The notes under the pieces were generated by a model, which had not been told where the DNA came from, did no database searches, and was given only the letters and a program-made list of their open reading frames with translations. The position numbers were made by a program, and so were the translations under genes. 64,000 bases of DNA from Shinella daejeonensis. GTDB taxonomy: Bacteria > Pseudomonadota > Alphaproteobacteria > Rhizobiales > Rhizobiaceae. Shown here one piece after another: positions 9,479-17,802 of this stretch. The stretch spans positions 62,001-126,000 of the forward strand of contig NZ_JAHWXY010000001.1 in the NCBI RefSeq assembly GCF_024281235.1, written 5' to 3'. Each line of letters opens with the position of its first letter. Within the stretch, counting starts at the first letter, position 1.

Positions 9479-10150
9479 TCAGCTTGCGCCGGCGCGTTCC
9501 TGCGCCTTGAGCGCTGCGATTTCGCGGAAGGCATTGGCAAGGACGTCCGGGGTCTGCGCACCCATCACGGCATATTTGTTGTCGATGATGAAGCAGGGGA
9601 CGCCGGTGACGCCCATTTCACGCGCCAGGCCGATTTCGTCCTGAACGGAATCGACGTCCGCGCCGGCTGAAAACAGAGCGCAGACGACGGCCCTGTCCAT
9701 GCCGCTTTTTTCGGCGATATCAAGCAATACCGCCCGGTCGCCGACATCGCGGCCTTCCTCGAAATAGGCACGGAAGAGAGCAAGCCCCACGCGATCCTGG
9801 ATCTCGGGGCCTTCGATCATCGCCCAGCGTAGCAGCCGATGGGCGTCGAGCGTGTTGGGGCTTAATTTCACCGCCGCAAAATCGAAGCGGATGCCGTCCT
9901 CCCGCCCGAGGTCGGCAAGCTTTTCATGGGCGCGCTGCACGGCTTCCGGGCCGCCGAGCTTTTCAGCGAGATGCGTCTTGTGGTCGACGCCTTCGGGCGG
10001 CGTGTCCGGATTGAGCTGATAGGGCCGAAACGCCACCGTGACGTGAAGGTCGCCGGCCACCGCCTCGATCGCCTTTTCCAGCCGCTTCCGGCCGAGATAG
10101 CACCAGGGGCATACCACATCGGAGACGATATCGACGGTGATGGTTTCCAT
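9479..10150 (-). CDS. DsbA family (FrnE-like) oxidoreductase
   Basis: A 223-aa thioredoxin-fold protein of the FrnE/2-hydroxychromene-2-carboxylate isomerase-like DsbA group. The active-site CPWC lies near the N-terminus (SDVVCPWCYLGRKRLEKAI), and the cis-Pro region is GVTGVPCFIID with an extra Cys at the position of VPCF. There is no signal peptide, so a cytosolic location is likely, as for FrnE. The start METITVDIVSD at 10150 has an RBS (aaggaa) about 8 bases upstream. It converges with mfd (39 bp between). A thiol-disulfide or stress role is inferred from the family, and the substrate is unknown. Confidence 0.9.
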   Translation of the reverse strand: METITVDIVSDVVCPWCYLGRKRLEKAIEAVAGDLHVTVAFRPYQLNPDTPPEGVDHKTHLAEKLGGPEAVQRAHEKLADLGREDGIRFDFAAVKLSPNTLDAHRLLRWAMIEGPEIQDRVGLALFRAYFEEGRDVGDRAVLLDIAEKSGMDRAVVCALFSAGADVDSVQDEIGLAREMGVTGVPCFIIDNKYAVMGAQTPDVLANAFREIAALKAQERAGAS

Positions 10151-10258
10151 CCGAAGTTCCTTTCGCATGCCGCACATGGCATCGCCCCTTCGAGATAGGA
10201 GCGATGGCTTTGCCGTTCAACCGGCGGACATCGTTCCACGAGGCGCCGCCAGACCGGA

Positions 10259-12070
10259 TTACTGGGCGTTCTCGTCCCACCAGGCCGGCAGCTGATAGCC
10301 GTAGAGCGACGTGGCTTGTGGTCTTCCGATATGCTTCGACCGGGCGACCCATTGCTCGCCGAGATGATAGAGAGGCACGACATAATAGCCGGAAAGCAGC
10401 ATCCTGTCGTGCAGCCGGACCGCGGAGCGGAAGTCTTCTTCGCTACGCGCCGTCAGGATCGCCTGCAGGATGCGGTCGATGTCCGGATCGGCGACACCGG
10501 CGAAATTCGAGCTGCCCGGCCGCTCGCGCGAGATCGATCCCCAGTAGCTGATCTGGTCGATGCCCGGCGAAAGCGACGAGGGGAAGGCCTTGATGATGAC
10601 GTCGTAGTCGAACGTCTGGCTGCGCCGCTGATACTGCGAATCGTCGACCGTGCGCACGGATACGTCCACGCCGAGAGCCGCCAGGAAGCGCTGATAGGCG
10701 AGCGCCAGTTTCTCCTGGTCGGTGTTCTGCGTCATGATCTCGAAGGCGAGCGGCTGGCCGTCCCGTGAGACCATCCGCCCGTTGCGGATCGTGTAGCCGG
10801 CCTTCTCGAAATGATCCATCGCCAGGCGCAGCACCTTGCGGTCACGACCCGAGCCGTCGGTGACGGGCAGCCGGTGCGTTCCCGCCAGGATGTCCGGATC
10901 GATACGGGAAAGGGCAGGGCCGGCGATCGTGCGTTCCCGCGCGTCGGCGGCCACGCCCATGGAGGACAGGTCGGAGTTTTGCCAGTAGCTCTCGGTGCGC
11001 CTGTAGGCGTTTTCGAACAGGCTGCGGTTCACCCACTGGAAATCGAAGGCGAGCGTCAGTGCCTTGCGCAGCTCGACGTCGGTGAACGTCTCCCGCCGCG
11101 TGTTGAAGACGAAACCCAGCATGCCGGACGGTGTCTTGGGCTGGAACGCGTCGCGGACGACCATGCCGTTCCTGACGGCGGGGAAATCATAGCCGCGCGC
11201 CCATTTCGTGGGATTTCCTTCCTGGTATATGTCGATCACGCCCTTCTTGAAGGCTTCGAAGAGCGTATTCTCCTGAAGGAAATATTCGATGGAAATCTCG
11301 TCGTAATTGTCGAACCCGACCTTGGAGGGCAGGTCCCTGGCCCAATAGTCGGGGTTGCGGGCGTAGACGATCTTCTCGCCCGGCTTCACCTCCTTCACGC
11401 GATAGGGGCCGGAGCCGAGGGGCAAGGCGAGTGTTGTCCTGTCGAAACCGTCCACGTCGGTCGCGTGCTTCGGCAGTACCGGCGAAAGCGCAATGAGAAG
11501 AGGGGTTTCCCGGTCTGCCTTCTCGTTGAAGGTGAAGCGAACGCTGTGTTCGCCGCGCTTCTCCATCGCCTTCACGCCCTCAAGCCGGCGATTGAACGGC
11601 GCGCGGGCCTTGTCGCGCAGAAGCTCGAAGGTGAAGATGACATCTTCCGGCGTGACCGGCTCGCCGTCCGCCCATTTCGCTTCGGGATTGAGATTGAACT
11701 GGATGAAGGTCCGGTCGTCGTCCCACTCCACCGTTTTGGCGATAAGGCCGTACATGGTGAAGGCCTCGTCGCGCGAACGCTGCATCAGCGATTCGTAGAC
11801 GAGATTGCCGAATTCCGGGTCCCACATGCCGCGCGCCGTCGTGCGCATGCTTTTCAGGATGAAGGGATTGAGATTGTCGAAGGTGCCGACCACTCCATAG
11901 GCGATATGGCCACCCTTCTTCACATCCGGATTGACGTAGGAGAAATGTGCGTAATCCGCAGGCAGGGCCGGTTCGCCGTGCATGGCGATGCCGTGCAGCG
12001 GCGCGGCAAGCGCCGCCGACGCCGCCAGGGCGAAGACGCCCGACAGGACGGCCGTGAGTAGTCGGTGCAA
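10259..12070 (-). CDS. ABC transporter extracellular solute-binding protein (peptide/YejA-like, family 5)
   Basis: A periplasmic substrate-binding protein of the oligopeptide (SBP_bac_5) family, most like YejA: WADGEPVTPEDVIFTFELL, GSGPYRVKEVKPGEKIVYARNPDYW and TPSGMLGFVFNTRRETFTDVELRKAL are family signatures. The start chosen is the TTG at 12070 (LHRLLTAVLSGVFALAAS) because a strong RBS (ggagac) sits 6 bases upstream and it gives a clean signal peptide ending ALAA. Upstream starts (ATG 12109) would place odd residues before the signal. The protein is 603 aa. No permease or ATPase genes are next to it, so it is an orphan SBP whose partners lie elsewhere. It is divergent from the ialB-like gene. 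Confidence 0.92.
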   Translation of the reverse strand: MHRLLTAVLSGVFALAASAALAAPLHGIAMHGEPALPADYAHFSYVNPDVKKGGHIAYGVVGTFDNLNPFILKSMRTTARGMWDPEFGNLVYESLMQRSRDEAFTMYGLIAKTVEWDDDRTFIQFNLNPEAKWADGEPVTPEDVIFTFELLRDKARAPFNRRLEGVKAMEKRGEHSVRFTFNEKADRETPLLIALSPVLPKHATDVDGFDRTTLALPLGSGPYRVKEVKPGEKIVYARNPDYWARDLPSKVGFDNYDEISIEYFLQENTLFEAFKKGVIDIYQEGNPTKWARGYDFPAVRNGMVVRDAFQPKTPSGMLGFVFNTRRETFTDVELRKALTLAFDFQWVNRSLFENAYRRTESYWQNSDLSSMGVAADARERTIAGPALSRIDPDILAGTHRLPVTDGSGRDRKVLRLAMDHFEKAGYTIRNGRMVSRDGQPLAFEIMTQNTDQEKLALAYQRFLAALGVDVSVRTVDDSQYQRRSQTFDYDVIIKAFPSSLSPGIDQISYWGSISRERPGSSNFAGVADPDIDRILQAILTARSEEDFRSAVRLHDRMLLSGYYVVPLYHLGEQWVARSKHIGRPQATSLYGYQLPAWWDENAQ

Positions 12071-12334
12071 GATTGTCTCCTGTTGAACGCCGCTGATTCC
12101 CGGCCGCATTATAACGCCGCAGGCGCCATATCGGCACGACCTGCGCCGGATTTGAGGCAGCGCCATGAAAAACGCAAGAAAAGCTGGATATCCGATGCAG
12201 CCCATTGTAACAGAAAACCCGGAACCGGGTCATGCAAATGCCTCATTTCGCCGACACCAGAGCGCTCGACTGACCCAATCGCAAGAGAGCGAAAACCGTC
12301 GCTTCGGCACCGGACTTCAGGAGACAGAAACAAT

Positions 12335-12961
12335 ATGATCTTCACTTCCCATTTTCTCCGGCGAACCGCGCTTTCCGCGTTCGCATTGTCTGTCGCCGCT
12401 GCCGCGATGCCCTCGGCCGCGCTCGCCCAGCAGGCGGCCGCTCCCAAGGGCTGGTTCAAGGTGTGCACGAAGCAGGAGGACAACGATGTCTGCATCGTGC
12501 AGAATCTCCTGACCGCCAACAGCGGCCAGCTTCTGACCGCCGTCGGCCTGATCACGGTCAGCGGGAAGACGAATCGCAAGCTGATGCAGGTTTCCGTTCC
12601 GAGCGCGCGCCTCGTGCCTCCGGGTGTCCAGATGCAGATCGACGGCGGCAAGGCGCAGAAGATCGATTACGCCATCTGCATGCCGGACAAATGCGTCGCC
12701 GAGGTGCCGCTCACCGACCAGATGATCGCCAGCCTGAAAAAGGGCAACGAAGTCGTCTTCACCTCCATCAACTTCCAGCGCGCGCCGAACCCGATCAAGA
12801 TCTCGCTTGAGGGCTTCACGGGTGCATTCGACGGCGACCCGGTCGAGCAGTCGCAGCTCGAAGAGCGCCAGCGCCTGTTGCAGGAAGAAATGCAGAAGAA
12901 GGCGGAAGAAGCCCGCAAGAAGCTGGAAGAGGCCCAGAAGGCCGCCAAGGGCCAGCAGTAA
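12335..12961 (+). CDS. Invasion associated locus B (IalB) family protein
   Basis: A 208-aa exported protein of the IalB family, named from Bartonella and widespread in Hyphomicrobiales. It has a signal peptide ending in SAALAQQ, then GWFKVCTKQEDNDVCIVQN, TVSGKTNRKLMQVSVP and YAICMPDKCVAEVPL with the conserved cysteines expected to form disulfides in the periplasm. The last 40 or so residues (EERQRLLQEEMQKKAEEAR and onward) are charged, low in hydrophobics and predicted helical or coiled coil, an extension beyond the core domain. The ATG at 12335 has an RBS (aggaga) 10 bases upstream. A terminator hairpin follows at 13039. The family's molecular function is not settled. Confidence 0.9.
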   Translation: MIFTSHFLRRTALSAFALSVAAAAMPSAALAQQAAAPKGWFKVCTKQEDNDVCIVQNLLTANSGQLLTAVGLITVSGKTNRKLMQVSVPSARLVPPGVQMQIDGGKAQKIDYAICMPDKCVAEVPLTDQMIASLKKGNEVVFTSINFQRAPNPIKISLEGFTGAFDGDPVEQSQLEERQRLLQEEMQKKAEEARKKLEEAQKAAKGQQ

Positions 12962-13038
12962 GCCGGCCGGGACCGGAGTGGACGCGTCCTGCATGCATCC
13001 GAAGGGATGATCGCGGGGCGCTCCGCGCAACGATTACG

Positions 13039-13076
13039 AAAAAGCCGGCGGAGATTTCCAACCGCCGGCTTTTTCT
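13039..13076. terminator. Rho-independent terminator, likely bidirectional
   Basis: A 13-bp perfect stem (aaaaagccggcgg at 13039-13051 and ccgccggcttttt at 13062-13074) with a 10-base loop. There are A's on the left and T's on the right, so it can stop transcription from the IalB gene and from the converging gene that ends at 13097. Confidence 0.88.
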
Positions 13077-13096
13077 CGTTTTGCTTATACCGACGG

Positions 13097-14098
13097 TTAC
13101 AATCCGTCGAGGATGGCGGACTGGTCGCTTTTCTGATCGCTCGCATCCTCGTTCAGAAGCACTTCGACATCCGTGTTGACGCCGGCCTTCACGGTGAAAT
13201 CGCGCTGATAGATCTTTTCCTTGTTGCGGGCGATGGCGATGTAGCTGCCTTCGGCAAGAACCAGCGTGGGGAAGGCCCCGACGCTTTCGCTCACCGTATC
13301 GCCGGAAGACGTCAGGATCGACCAGGCCGTATCGGCGAGCGCTTCGCCGCCGGGTTCGGAGACCAGCTTGAGTGTCAGCTTGGCGGCGCGATGCTGGATG
13401 ATCGCGCTCGTGAGCTTGCCCGCCTCTACCTGGATGTCCGCTCGAATGGCGGCATTGACCGTGCCGTAGTCGGAGACCACATGATAGGTGCCGGCATTGA
13501 GGCGCACCACGGTATTGGCCTTCACGTCGGCGAGCACGAGATTGCGTTCGCCGTCCTCGCGCACTTCGGCGGAATAGATCGAGAAGCTCAGTTCCTGCGG
13601 CGGGATGCGCACATCCGCGCCGGAAACGGCATTGAGCATGATGCCGCCGGCGTCGAGGATCATCACCTGCTTGTCGACCGCACCGCTTGCCGGGACGATC
13701 AGCTTCTTCGTCGCGCCGGCCCGGCCGAAGGCGACATTGACGAAATATTCGCCCGGTACGAGCTGGAAGGCCGCCGATCCGCCTTCGGAACTGGCAAGCA
13801 GCGGGAGTTTTCCGTCAGCGGCGGGAATAGGAGAGAAGACGCGCCAGGTCAGGCCGTGCCGCATCGGCTCGCCGTCCTTGACGAGCAGCGCCTCGCAAAC
13901 CACCTCGTGCAGATCTTCCGAGGGCGCGGCCTTTCCCGTCACGAGCGGGTTGAAGGAGGTGATCTTGCCGCCCTTGAGAGGTGTGGTGATCTGCGAGAAG
14001 CTGTCCAGCGTATCCTGCGCCCACACGGGAAGCACCGGGGAAACAACGAAAAATGTGACCACGCCGAGGACGGCGACGGGGTTGATCGGCAAGCGCAT
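13097..14098 (-). CDS. Exported protein of unknown function
   Basis: A 333-aa protein with a signal peptide (VLGVVTFFVVSPVLPVWAQ) and a mature part made of repeated beta-rich segments of about 70-80 residues with the pattern L-x-PGEY-x-V-x-VAFGRAGATK, L-NAGTYHVVSDYGTVNA and L-AEGSYIAIARNKEK. This resembles stacked carboxypeptidase-regulatory-like or Ig-like beta sandwiches. I recall similar segments at the C-terminus of some alphaproteobacterial von Willebrand factor A proteins, but no VWA domain is present here. It is probably a structural or binding protein of the periplasm. No function is assigned. It converges with the IalB gene across a shared terminator. Confidence 0.78.
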   Translation of the reverse strand: MRLPINPVAVLGVVTFFVVSPVLPVWAQDTLDSFSQITTPLKGGKITSFNPLVTGKAAPSEDLHEVVCEALLVKDGEPMRHGLTWRVFSPIPAADGKLPLLASSEGGSAAFQLVPGEYFVNVAFGRAGATKKLIVPASGAVDKQVMILDAGGIMLNAVSGADVRIPPQELSFSIYSAEVREDGERNLVLADVKANTVVRLNAGTYHVVSDYGTVNAAIRADIQVEAGKLTSAIIQHRAAKLTLKLVSEPGGEALADTAWSILTSSGDTVSESVGAFPTLVLAEGSYIAIARNKEKIYQRDFTVKAGVNTDVEVLLNEDASDQKSDQSAILDGL

Positions 14099-14153
14099 GG
14101 CGAAGGTTGACTTCCTGACTGTGAGGCTCCACTTGAAGACCCGGCTAGTGGCA

Positions 14154-14202
14154 TTTTCATGACCGCATCACGGCGTGTTTTTCATGGCCGCATCGCGGCA
14201 CG
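14154..14202. repeat. Two-copy imperfect direct repeat, 25-bp period
   Basis: The 24-base unit starting ttttcatgaccgcatc at 14154 is followed 25 bases later by ttttcatggccgcatcgc at 14179, with four mismatches. It lies between the divergent starts of the secreted unknown (14098) and the nitroreductase (14222), so it is in promoter DNA. It could be a local duplication or a tandem regulator site. Confidence 0.6.
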
Positions 14203-14221
14203 TTATTGGAACTCCTTTGCA

Positions 14222-14806
14222 ATGCAAACTGAAATCAAGTTGATCGATTACCTTTCGACGCGCCGTTCGATCCCGGCATTCCAGATGAGCGAGCCCGGCC
14301 CGTCGGCGGCGCAGGTCGAATCGATGCTGAAGCTCGCCTCGCGCGTGCCCGACCACGGCAAGCTCGCGCCATGGCGGTTCATCGTCTATCGCGGCGCCGA
14401 GCGGCGGCGCATCAGCGAGGAACTGGCGACGATCGCGCTTGCGAAAAAGCCGGACATGTCCGACGAGATGCGCAAGGTGGAAAACACCCGGCTGACCCGC
14501 GCGCCGGTCGTCGTCGCGGTGGTCAGCCGCGCCGCGCCGCATGCGAAGATTCCGGAGTGGGAACAGCTCATGTCGGCGGGTGCCGTCTGCCTGAACATGC
14601 TGATGGCGGCCAACGCCCACGGTTTCGCCTCCAACTGGCTCACCGAATGGTTCGCCTATGACGAAAGCGCCTATCCCGTCCTCGGCGTGAACGCAGGCGA
14701 GAAAGTGGCCGGCTTCATCCATATCGGCATGCCCTCCGTGCCGCCGACCGAAAGGCCGCGTCCGGATCTCGCCGAAGTCGTCACCTGGGTCGGCGAGAAT
14801 GACTGA
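14222..14806 (+). CDS. Nitroreductase family protein
   Basis: A 194-aa FMN-dependent nitroreductase-fold protein. It has STRRSIPAF near the start and [15 protein letters not shown], the usual FMN phosphate-binding segments, then [25 protein letters not shown] and [20 protein letters not shown] at the C-terminus. This pattern matches the small YdjA/RutE-like subgroup acting on nitro or alkene substrates with NAD(P)H. The start is the ATG at 14222 ([11 protein letters not shown]); its RBS is weak, and in-frame upstream codons exist. It overlaps the following flavin reductase gene by 8 bases, so the two are likely cotranscribed and coupled. The substrate is unknown. Confidence 0.9.
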   Translation: MQTEIKLIDYLSTRRSIPAFQMSEPGPSAAQVESMLKLASRVPDHGKLAPWRFIVYRGAERRRISEELATIALAKKPDMSDEMRKVENTRLTRAPVVVAVVSRAAPHAKIPEWEQLMSAGAVCLNMLMAANAHGFASNWLTEWFAYDESAYPVLGVNAGEKVAGFIHIGMPSVPPTERPRPDLAEVVTWVGEND

Positions 14807-15416
14807 GCGCCGTTTCTACGAAACGGCGACCAATGCGCACGGCCTTGCGCATGATCCCTTCAAGGCCATCGTGACGCCACGTCCGATCGGCTGGATCGGT
14901 TCGAGGGCCGCCGACGGGCGGCTGAACCTTGCGCCCTATTCGTTCTTCAACGCCGTTTCGGACCGGCCGAAGCTGGTCATGTTTTCGTCCAGCGGCCGCA
15001 AGGACAGCGTGGCGAATATCGAGGAAACGGGTGTCTTCACCTGCTCGCTGGCAAGCGGCAATCTGGCGGCGGCGGTGAACGCCAGTTCCGTTGCCGTTCC
15101 CCATGGGGTGGACGAGTTCGCGATCGCCGGCCTGACCCCGGTTGCGGGCCGTCTCGTCGATGCGCCCTATGTCGCGGAGGCTTTCGCAGCGCTCGAGTGC
15201 CGGGCGACGCAGATCATGCGCCCCCTGGACCTCGATGGGCGGCAGACGGAGAACTGGGTGGTCTACGGCCAGGTCGTCGGCGTCCATATCCGCGACGACA
15301 TCGTTCGAGACGGCCGGCTGGACATGGCCATCGCCCGCCCGCTCGCCCGCATGGGCTATATGGACTACTGCGAGGCGGGCGACGTCTTTGAAATGATGCG
15401 GCCGAAAGCGCCGTGA
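14799..15416 (+). CDS. Flavin reductase-like (FMN-binding split barrel) protein
   Basis: A 205-aa protein of the flavin reductase-like domain family, with the FMN-binding split barrel seen as [41 protein letters not shown] and [11 protein letters not shown]. Members either reduce flavin for a partner monooxygenase or keep FMN bound. The late [12 protein letters not shown] is typical of this group. It starts inside the nitroreductase gene (8-base overlap), which suggests a shared flavin-dependent task. The stop lies 4 bases from the end of the converging gene at 15420. No monooxygenase partner gene is adjacent. Confidence 0.9.
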   Translation: MTERRFYETATNAHGLAHDPFKAIVTPRPIGWIGSRAADGRLNLAPYSFFNAVSDRPKLVMFSSSGRKDSVANIEETGVFTCSLASGNLAAAVNASSVAVPHGVDEFAIAGLTPVAGRLVDAPYVAEAFAALECRATQIMRPLDLDGRQTENWVVYGQVVGVHIRDDIVRDGRLDMAIARPLARMGYMDYCEAGDVFEMMRPKAP

Positions 15417-15419
15417 GGG

Positions 15420-16058
15420 TCAGGGGACAGCATAGAGCTGCTCGATGACGGCGATCTGCTCTGTCGTCGCCGCAAGGCAGCCGTAAAAGCCATCGTCCCG
15501 CGAGCGTTCGCAGATCCTTGCGAAAATGGCCGGTTCGTGCGGCTCGGCCGAATCGTAGACCGGAAGACCCGCCGCCCGTCCGGCAAGGAGCGCGGCGGCG
15601 CGGGCGGCTGCGAAAGGCGCCGTCCAGTTGCCTGCTTCCGTCTCGCAACGACGCGCGCCGAGGGTGCGGACGAGCGCTCCATGATCCCACACCAGTCCGG
15701 CCAGCCGGCGCACGGTAATCGCAAGAGCGGCTGCCAGATCGGCGGGAGCCGGCAGGATGCCGTCCGTCAGCCAGAGGATGCGCAGCGCGCCATCTGCCAT
15801 CCCTTCCTCGGCTTCCGCGACATCCAGAAGAACGGCCAATCGCTGGAGGGCTTCGCCTTGCCGGCATCCGGAAAGCGCAACCCCGGCAAAACCGGCGGCA
15901 ACCGCCCGGCGCAGATCGGAAAGCCGCTCATGTCCGCTTTCCTGGACCAGGAACGCACCTGCGCCAACATCTTCCATCGTGTCCGCGGCCAACAAGGCGC
16001 CGGGGCGAGCGGTCTGTCGGGTGGCGTGATGGATCAGGGCGCGGGGCAGGGCGGTCAT
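15420..16058 (-). CDS. Divergent HpcH/HpaI aldolase or citrate lyase beta-like protein
   Basis: A 212-aa protein rich in Ala and Leu. The order of elements resembles CitE-like TIM barrels: an early EDVGAGAFLVQESGHERLSD in place of the usual DLEDAV segment, a run of hydrophobic strands, and a C-terminal EPAIFARICERSRDDGFYG followed by TEQIAVIEQLYAVP, similar to the GFDGKxxIHPxQ-xx-xIN end of CitE proteins. The family length is nearer 270-290 aa, and the usual catalytic Arg and metal-binding Asp/Glu cannot be placed with confidence. It may therefore be a degenerate, non-catalytic member. The assignment is tentative. Confidence 0.55.
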   Translation of the reverse strand: MTALPRALIHHATRQTARPGALLAADTMEDVGAGAFLVQESGHERLSDLRRAVAAGFAGVALSGCRQGEALQRLAVLLDVAEAEEGMADGALRILWLTDGILPAPADLAAALAITVRRLAGLVWDHGALVRTLGARRCETEAGNWTAPFAAARAAALLAGRAAGLPVYDSAEPHEPAIFARICERSRDDGFYGCLAATTEQIAVIEQLYAVP

Positions 16059-16100
16059 GGCACCGGTCTAACGCTCCGTCCGCCCGCAAGGCAAGATGGT

Positions 16101-16125
16101 TTGGTTAAGGGACATGGTGAACCAA
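16101..16125. promoter_or_regulatory. Inverted repeat upstream of the DUF2336 gene
   Basis: TTGGTT at 16101-16106 and AACCAA at 16120-16125 form a perfect 6-bp inverted repeat with 13 bases between, about 65 bases before the DUF2336 start. The surrounding sequence also contains two TTAA elements. It is a candidate operator; the regulator is unknown. Confidence 0.35.
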
Positions 16126-16188
16126 TCTTAAACGTTTTGCCGCTAGGCTTGCGCCCATCGACAAAGCATTCAGGAATTGGGGCATTCC

Positions 16189-17316
16189 TTGATCGTTCAC
16201 GCTTTTCTCCGCTGGGTGGAAACCGCAAGATCGTCCGACAGGGCCAAGGCTGCAAGCGTACTGGCGCGGGCGTTCGCCCGCAACCGTATCGCGGCCGGCG
16301 ACCGGCATGCGGCGGAAATGGCCATGATTTTCCTGCTCGACGATCCCGCGCATCAGGTGCGGCTTGCCTTGGCGGAGGAACTGGCCGATTGCCCCCATGC
16401 CCCGCGCGCCGTCATCCTGCCGCTTGCCGAGGATCAGCCCGAGGTCGCAGCGCGGGTGTTGCTGCGTTCGCCGGTTCTGGCGGATGGCGATCTCGTGGAT
16501 ATCGCCGCCAAGGGCAACGGGGTCACCCGCATGCTGATCGCCCATCGCGCCTTCGTATCGCGGCCGGTATCGGCGGCGCTGGCTGAAATCGGCGAGGAAG
16601 CGGAGACGATGGTTCTTCTGGAGAATCCCGGCGCCATCCTGTCGCGCAGCAGTCTGGCGCGGCTGGCGGAACGATTCGCCGATCACGGCGAGATTCGCGC
16701 CCTGCTTCTTGGCCGCGACGATCTGTCGGGCGACGCCCGCTCACTGTTGATCGAGAAGGTCGGCGAGGCGCTCGCCGGTCTCGATCTGGTTCGCGCCACC
16801 ATCGGTTCCGGCCGTGTCGAACGGGTAATGCGCGAGGCCTGCGATGTTGCCACCCTCGTCATGGCCGGCGAAGCGCCGGAGGCGGACATGCCGGCGCTCG
16901 TCGAGCATCTGCGCGTCAATGGCCGCCTGACGCCCGTCTTCCTGATGCACGCGCTTTGCACCGGTCGCGCCGAATTCTTCGCCACCGCCATCGTCAACCT
17001 GTCCGGTCATCAGGAGCGCCGGGTCCGTGCGCTGCTGTCGGACGGCCGGGAGGCGGCCTTGCGCGCGCTTTACGAGACCTGTGGCCTTGGCGGCGAGATC
17101 GCCGGGCTCTTCGCGCAGGCGACACTCATCCGGCGGCGCGGGACTGCGGCAGACGATGCGGCCTTCTCCGTGTCGGAACGCCTTCTGGCGGAAGCCCGCG
17201 GGCGCGATGACGCCGCCTGTCAGTCGTTGCTGGAACTGGTCGAGCGGCTGGCGCTCGCCGAGCAGCGGCGCACGGCGCGCAGCTACGCCATGCTGGTCAC
17301 CCGGGAGGCCGCCTGA
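16189..17316 (+). CDS. DUF2336 domain-containing protein
   Basis: A 375-aa, mostly helical protein of the DUF2336 family, which is largely alphaproteobacterial and lacks a defined function. The N-terminal signature IVHAFLRWVETARSSDRAKAA is followed by HEAT-like helices (LLDDPAHQVRLALAEELADCPHAPRAVI; the second half matches helical-repeat consensus). Start choice: TTG at 16189, with gggg 6 bases upstream and reading MIVHAFLRW; another TTG at 16177 is possible. No membrane segment or signal peptide is seen. The HEAT-like arrangement suggests protein-protein scaffolding. It stands alone, with an inverted repeat upstream. Confidence 0.85.
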   Translation: MIVHAFLRWVETARSSDRAKAASVLARAFARNRIAAGDRHAAEMAMIFLLDDPAHQVRLALAEELADCPHAPRAVILPLAEDQPEVAARVLLRSPVLADGDLVDIAAKGNGVTRMLIAHRAFVSRPVSAALAEIGEEAETMVLLENPGAILSRSSLARLAERFADHGEIRALLLGRDDLSGDARSLLIEKVGEALAGLDLVRATIGSGRVERVMREACDVATLVMAGEAPEADMPALVEHLRVNGRLTPVFLMHALCTGRAEFFATAIVNLSGHQERRVRALLSDGREAALRALYETCGLGGEIAGLFAQATLIRRRGTAADDAAFSVSERLLAEARGRDDAACQSLLELVERLALAEQRRTARSYAMLVTREAA

Positions 17317-17328
17317 CGCGGCGCAGCC

Positions 17329-17757
17329 TCAATCCGTAAGCCGGCGAACGACCCAGGCATAGCCGTCCTCGATCGTATGGACCGGCTTGACAAAGACCGC
17401 CTTGACATCGGCCGCATCGGGAAGCGCACCCTTGACGAAATCGAGCGTGCGCGCGGCCAGACCTTGTTTTGCTTTCGCATCGGGCGGGGCAGGCGCCTGC
17501 GCAACCGCAGTGCCCGGAGTATCCGCGGTATCGGCTTCGCCTTCCGCAAGCGAGCCGGCGTCCCGGTCCTCCATGCTTTCACAGACGGCGACGATGACCG
17601 GGTAGGGGCTGTTCTGATGACGGTTGATGTAGCTTTCCGCATCGGCGTCACAGAGCGACACCGTCTGCCAGCTTCTGTCGGTCGTATCGATGTAATGACA
17701 TTGGGTGACGCTGTCATCGCACCCCATGATCGTCATGACGATAAGTGCGGCTTTCAT
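17329..17757 (-). CDS. Hypothetical exported or lipoprotein-like protein
   Basis: A 142-aa protein with a short hydrophobic N-terminus (MKAALIVMTIMGC). The IMGC at residues 10-13 is close to a lipobox but shorter and less ideal than usual. The first 55 residues hold three more cysteines (SVTQCHYIDTT, SLCDADAESYIN, VAVCESM), followed by an acidic and proline-rich linker and a C-terminal helix GYAWVVRRLTD. I do not recognise the family. The gene lies 45 bases upstream of the parE stop on the same strand and ends against the DUF2336 gene. Whether it is a true lipoprotein is uncertain. Confidence 0.6.
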   Translation of the reverse strand: MKAALIVMTIMGCDDSVTQCHYIDTTDRSWQTVSLCDADAESYINRHQNSPYPVIVAVCESMEDRDAGSLAEGEADTADTPGTAVAQAPAPPDAKAKQGLAARTLDFVKGALPDAADVKAVFVKPVHTIEDGYAWVVRRLTD

Positions 17758-17802
17758 GGCCTTTCCTTGCGCAAATGACGGCGGCCGTCAGGCGTGGTCC
17801 GC

